64,000 nucleotides of DNA from DATIRA01 sp963766505 (GTDB lineage Bacteria; Pseudomonadota; Gammaproteobacteria; Steroidobacterales; Steroidobacteraceae), in contig CAVYAL010000009.1 of the NCBI GenBank assembly GCA_963766505.1, positions 115,128-179,127 on the forward strand, read 5' to 3'. The notes below the pieces were generated by a model that had not been told where the DNA came from, did no database searches, and worked only from the letters and a program-made list of their open reading frames with translations. How positions within the stretch are numbered: position 1 is the first letter of the stretch; every line of letters begins with the position of its first letter. Shown piece by piece: positions 61,343-64,000 of this stretch. A program made the translations under genes and the position numbers.

Positions 61343-62559
61343 CGCTGCGGGTGCTCCACGTCCTGGACCATTCGGTCCCGCTGCACAGCGGCTACACGTT
61401 CCGGACGCTGGCGATCCTGCAGGGAGCAGCGGGCGCTCGGCTGGGAGACGCTCCAGCTGACCTCGACGAAGCACTACGGCGCGACGACCGACGAGGAGGA
61501 CGTCGAGGGGTTCCACTTCTATCGCACCCGGGTACCCGCCACAGGCTGGCGAGGCAAGCCGGTGCTGAACCAGTGGGCCGTCATCGAGGACACGCCGCCG
61601 TCGCATCGAGGAGATCGCGGGGCAGACTCGGCCCGACATCCTGCACGCGCATTCGCCGTGCCTGAACGGCATCGCTGCGCTGCAGGCGGGCCGCAAGCTC
61701 GGCATCCCGGTCGTGTACGAGATGCGCGCGTCCTGGGAGGACGCCGCGGTCGACCACGGCACGACCACGGAGGGCAGCCTGCGTTATCGCGCTCTCGCGC
61801 GCGCTGGAGACCTGGACGCTGCGGCGCGCCGATGCGGTCACGACGATCTGCGAGGGACTGCGCAAGGACATCCTCGCGCGCGGGCATCCCGGCGGAGCGG
61901 GTCACGGTGATTCCGAACGCGGTGAACCCGGCGAGGCTTTCCGCCGATCGAGCGCCCGACGCAGGCTCTGGAGGAGCAGCTCGGGCCTGGGCGATGCGTT
62001 ACGCTCGGTTTCATCGGCTCGTTCTACGGCTACGAGGGCCTCGATACGCTGCTCGCGGCGATGCCGAAGGATTGTCAGCGGGAGCCGGGCGTGCGGTTGC
62101 TGCTCGTCGGCGGCGGTTCGAGGAGGACCGTCTGAAGGCACAGGCCGGCGCGCTCGGCCTCGCGGACAGGGTCGTCTTCGCCGGCCGGGTTCCGCACCAC
62201 GACGTCCAGCGCTATTACAGCCTCGTGGATCTCTCGTCTATCCGCGGAAGTCGATGCGCCTGACCGAGACCGTGACGCCGCTCAAGCCGCTCGAGGCGAT
62301 GGCGCAGGGACGGCTGCTGGTCGCCTCCGACGTGGGCGGCCATCGGGAGCTGATCCGCGACGGCGAGACGGGCGTGCTGTTCGCGCCGACGACCCGACGG
62401 CGCTCGCCGGCAGTGGATCGGGTCCTGGTCGCCAGGGCGCGCTGGCCGCAGCTGCGCGCGCGGGCGGCGCTTCGTCGAACGCGAGCGCAACTGGGCGGGC
62501 AGCGTGTGCCGTTATCGCCAGGTGTACGAACGGCTGTTGCGGGCCGGCGCCGAGGCTGA
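61339..62559 (+). CDS. Exosortase A-associated glycosyltransferase (Daro_2409-like), many frameshifts
   Basis: GT4-type glycosyltransferase, about 400 residues if repaired. The start MTLRVLHVLDHSVPLHSGYT is characteristic of this exosortase-linked family. Pieces in three frames follow: DVEGFHFYRTR (about 61500), PVLNQWAVIEDT, LGIPVVYEMRASWEDAAVDH, RADAVTTICEGLRKDILARG, IPAERVTVIPNAVNPARLS, GLADRVVFAGRVPHHDVQRYY and the donor site VTPLKPLEAMAQGRLLVASD. At least seven breaks. The 3' boundary with the next glycosyltransferase is uncertain because the written frame runs through both. Confidence 0.8.
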
Positions 62560-63803
62560 GACGCGCCCCGCCATCCTCGTCTGGAGTTCGCTTTCCCCCA
62601 CGCCGGCCCAGCCGCGGGCGGGCCTATTCATCCGCGAACGGATGTTTCGCGTCGGCGCCAGCTGCCGCTCACGGTGGTCTCGCCGCTGCCGTGGTTTCCA
62701 TTGCAGGGACTGATACGCCGCTTAGGCCCGCCTTTCGTCCCGTCGCGCCGGTACACGAGATCCAGCAGGGCGTCGAGATTCATCGGCCACGCTACCTGAG
62801 CGTGCCCGGCGTCCTGAAGCAGTTCGACGGCCGGCTGATGGCGCTCGGCGCCGCCGCGACGGTGCGGCGGCTGCGGCGAGCCGGACGTGTCGATGTGATC
62901 GATGCTCATTTCGCCTATCCGGACGGATTTGCAGCCTCGCGAGTGGGGGCGCGGCTCGGCCTGCCATGCACGGTGACGATGCGCGGGACCGAGCCCAGCA
63001 CAGCCGGGACCCGCGGCTCCGGCGGCGGGTGATCGCCGGGCTGCGCAGCGCGTCCCGGGTCTTCGCGGTCTCCGGTTCACTGAAGCGGCTGGCGCTCGAG
63101 CTGGGGCTGCCGCAGGAGCGGGTCGTCGTGGTCGGCAACGGCGTGGACAGCCAGCGCTTTACGCCGATGGACCGTGCGGCGGTGCGGTCCGCGTTCGGTC
63201 TTGCTGCGGAGGCGTCGGTGCTCGTGACCGTGGGCGGACTCGTCGAGCGCAAGGGCTTCCACCGCGTGATCGCCTGTCTCCCCGAACTGCGCAAGTCCTA
63301 CCCGGATCTGCATTACCTTCGCCGTCGGGTCCGCCGGGCCCGAAGGTGATTTTTCCGCCGTGCTTCGCGCGCAGGTGGACGAACTGGGATTGCAGAATCG
63401 CGTCCACTTCCTCGGCGCGCTGCCGCCGGATCGCGTCCGGATGGCGCTGGCCGCCGCAGATTTATCCGTGCTGGCCAGCAGCAACGAGGGCTGGGGCGAA
63501 CGTGCTGCTCGAGTCGATGGCCTGCGGCGTGCCCGTGGTCGCGACCGACGTCGGCGGCAATGCCGAAGTCGTCTCGGCGCGGACCTGGGCGCCGTCGTCC
63601 CGCTGGGCGACCAGGCCGCGCTGTGCAGGGCCCTGCACGATGCCCTGCAGAAGGACTGGGACCGGCAGCGGATCCGGAAATATGCCGAGCAGAACGACTG
63701 GTCCGCGCGCGTGCCGCTGCTGGTTGAGGAGTTCGCGAGGATCGCGGCGGCGGCGGATGCTGGCGCCGCTCCCGTGGCCGGTGGGGGAGCGACCGTTGGC
63801 TGA
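62560..63803 (+). CDS. Exosortase locus glycosyltransferase, frameshifted
   Basis: GT4-type glycosyltransferase, about 400 residues if repaired. It opens near RPAILVWSSLSPTPAQPRAG and LFIRERMFRV, followed by QQGVEIHRPRYLSVPGVLKQ, VDVIDAHFAYPDGFAA, SASRVFAVSGSLKRLALELG, VVVVGNGVDSQRFTPMDR, LVTVGGLVERKGFHRVIAC and LSVLASSNEGWG. Breaks lie near 62660, 62990, 63320, 63500 and 63560. The start codon is not identifiable in the written sequence; the end is the TGA at 63801-63803. It is the fourth glycosyltransferase of the locus. Confidence 0.75.
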
Positions 63804-64000
63804 GTGCGCGGGCCACGTCCAGCCTGTATACGCGCCTCGTCGCCGGCGCGCTGTTCCCGCTGCACGAACGACTGAAGGGGCACCACAGTGTCGCACTGTG
63901 GCGCGAGCTGGAGCGCAGCCAGTGGCTGTCGCGGGAAGCGATCGCTGCACGGCAGCTGGAGCTGCTCCGTGGATTCCTGGCTGGGATAGCTCAGAACGTC
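63803..64000 (+). CDS. CapK/phenylacetate-CoA-ligase-like protein, N-terminal part
   Basis: Runs off the right edge. The 66 visible residues (SLYTRLVAGALFPLHERLKG, then HHSVALWRELERSQW and ARQLELLRGFLAG) match the N terminus of the adenylate-forming CapK-like proteins that follow glycosyltransferases in exosortase A loci. No ATG, GTG or TTG is in frame at the expected place; translation may begin at CTG 63800 or the start may be masked by a sequence error. Function is probably activation or transfer of an acyl group in exopolysaccharide synthesis. Confidence 0.6.

Overview
The window is high-GC DNA from a gram-negative bacterium, most likely a gammaproteobacterium. The evidence is an E. coli-like TatD, a complete-looking type II secretion (T2SS) pseudopilus operon, Lol/Mac-type envelope transport, and an exosortase A (XrtA)/PEP-CTERM exopolysaccharide locus. 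I cannot assign a genus. There is no rRNA, CRISPR array, phage or transposase gene.

Layout. 1-10.1 kb holds housekeeping genes: an M20 peptidase and tatD on the minus strand, then divergently a four-gene macAB-like ABC exporter operon, a YgjP-type metallopeptidase, DAHP synthase, a Prx5-type peroxiredoxin and a MAPEG protein. 10.2-21.1 kb is one T2SS operon (gspG-E-F-H-I-J-K-L-M, a GspC-like gene, gspD). Its secretin carries a thrombospondin-3-like linker and an OmpA peptidoglycan-binding domain at the C terminus. 21.4-22.8 kb is a monocistronic secreted Cys-rich protein with its own promoter and terminator. 23-32.5 kb has a nitroreductase-like gene, an SLC13 transporter, a four-helix-bundle protein, manC-manB (GDP-mannose supply), a YdcF-like gene, gltX and tRNA-Val, tRNA-Glu and tRNA-Ala.

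From 32.6 kb to the right edge is the exosortase A system. It comprises a PEP-CTERM target protein behind a sigma-54-like site, the priming sugar transferase, the PrsK/PrsR two-component system (PrsR is a sigma-54 activator), the TPR lipoprotein PrsT, export lipoprotein, chain-length protein, tyrosine kinase, outer-membrane beta-barrel, polysaccharide deacetylase, FemAB-like protein, two asparagine-synthase-type amidotransferases, four glycosyltransferases, a GDP-mannose dehydrogenase (AlgD-like), exosortase A fused to EpsI, and the start of a CapK-like adenylate-forming protein. A cyclic-di-GMP-I riboswitch sits inside this locus, ahead of a lipoprotein with six Ig-like repeats. The likely product is a mannuronate-containing exopolysaccharide matrix with anchored PEP-CTERM proteins, under PrsK/PrsR/sigma-54 and c-di-GMP control.

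Two features run through the whole window. First, three families of short repeats fill the intergenic spaces, and one of them (palindromic, core CCCTCTCCCGC/GCGGGAGAGGG) has entered two exopolysaccharide genes in frame, coding for Pro/Gly-rich inserts. Second, from about 14.9 kb onward many conserved genes are interrupted by frameshifts. In every one of 36 junctions I aligned by eye, the frame is restored by removing a single extra base. This points to insertion-type sequencing error rather than gene decay. I therefore annotate these genes across their full span and note the breaks.
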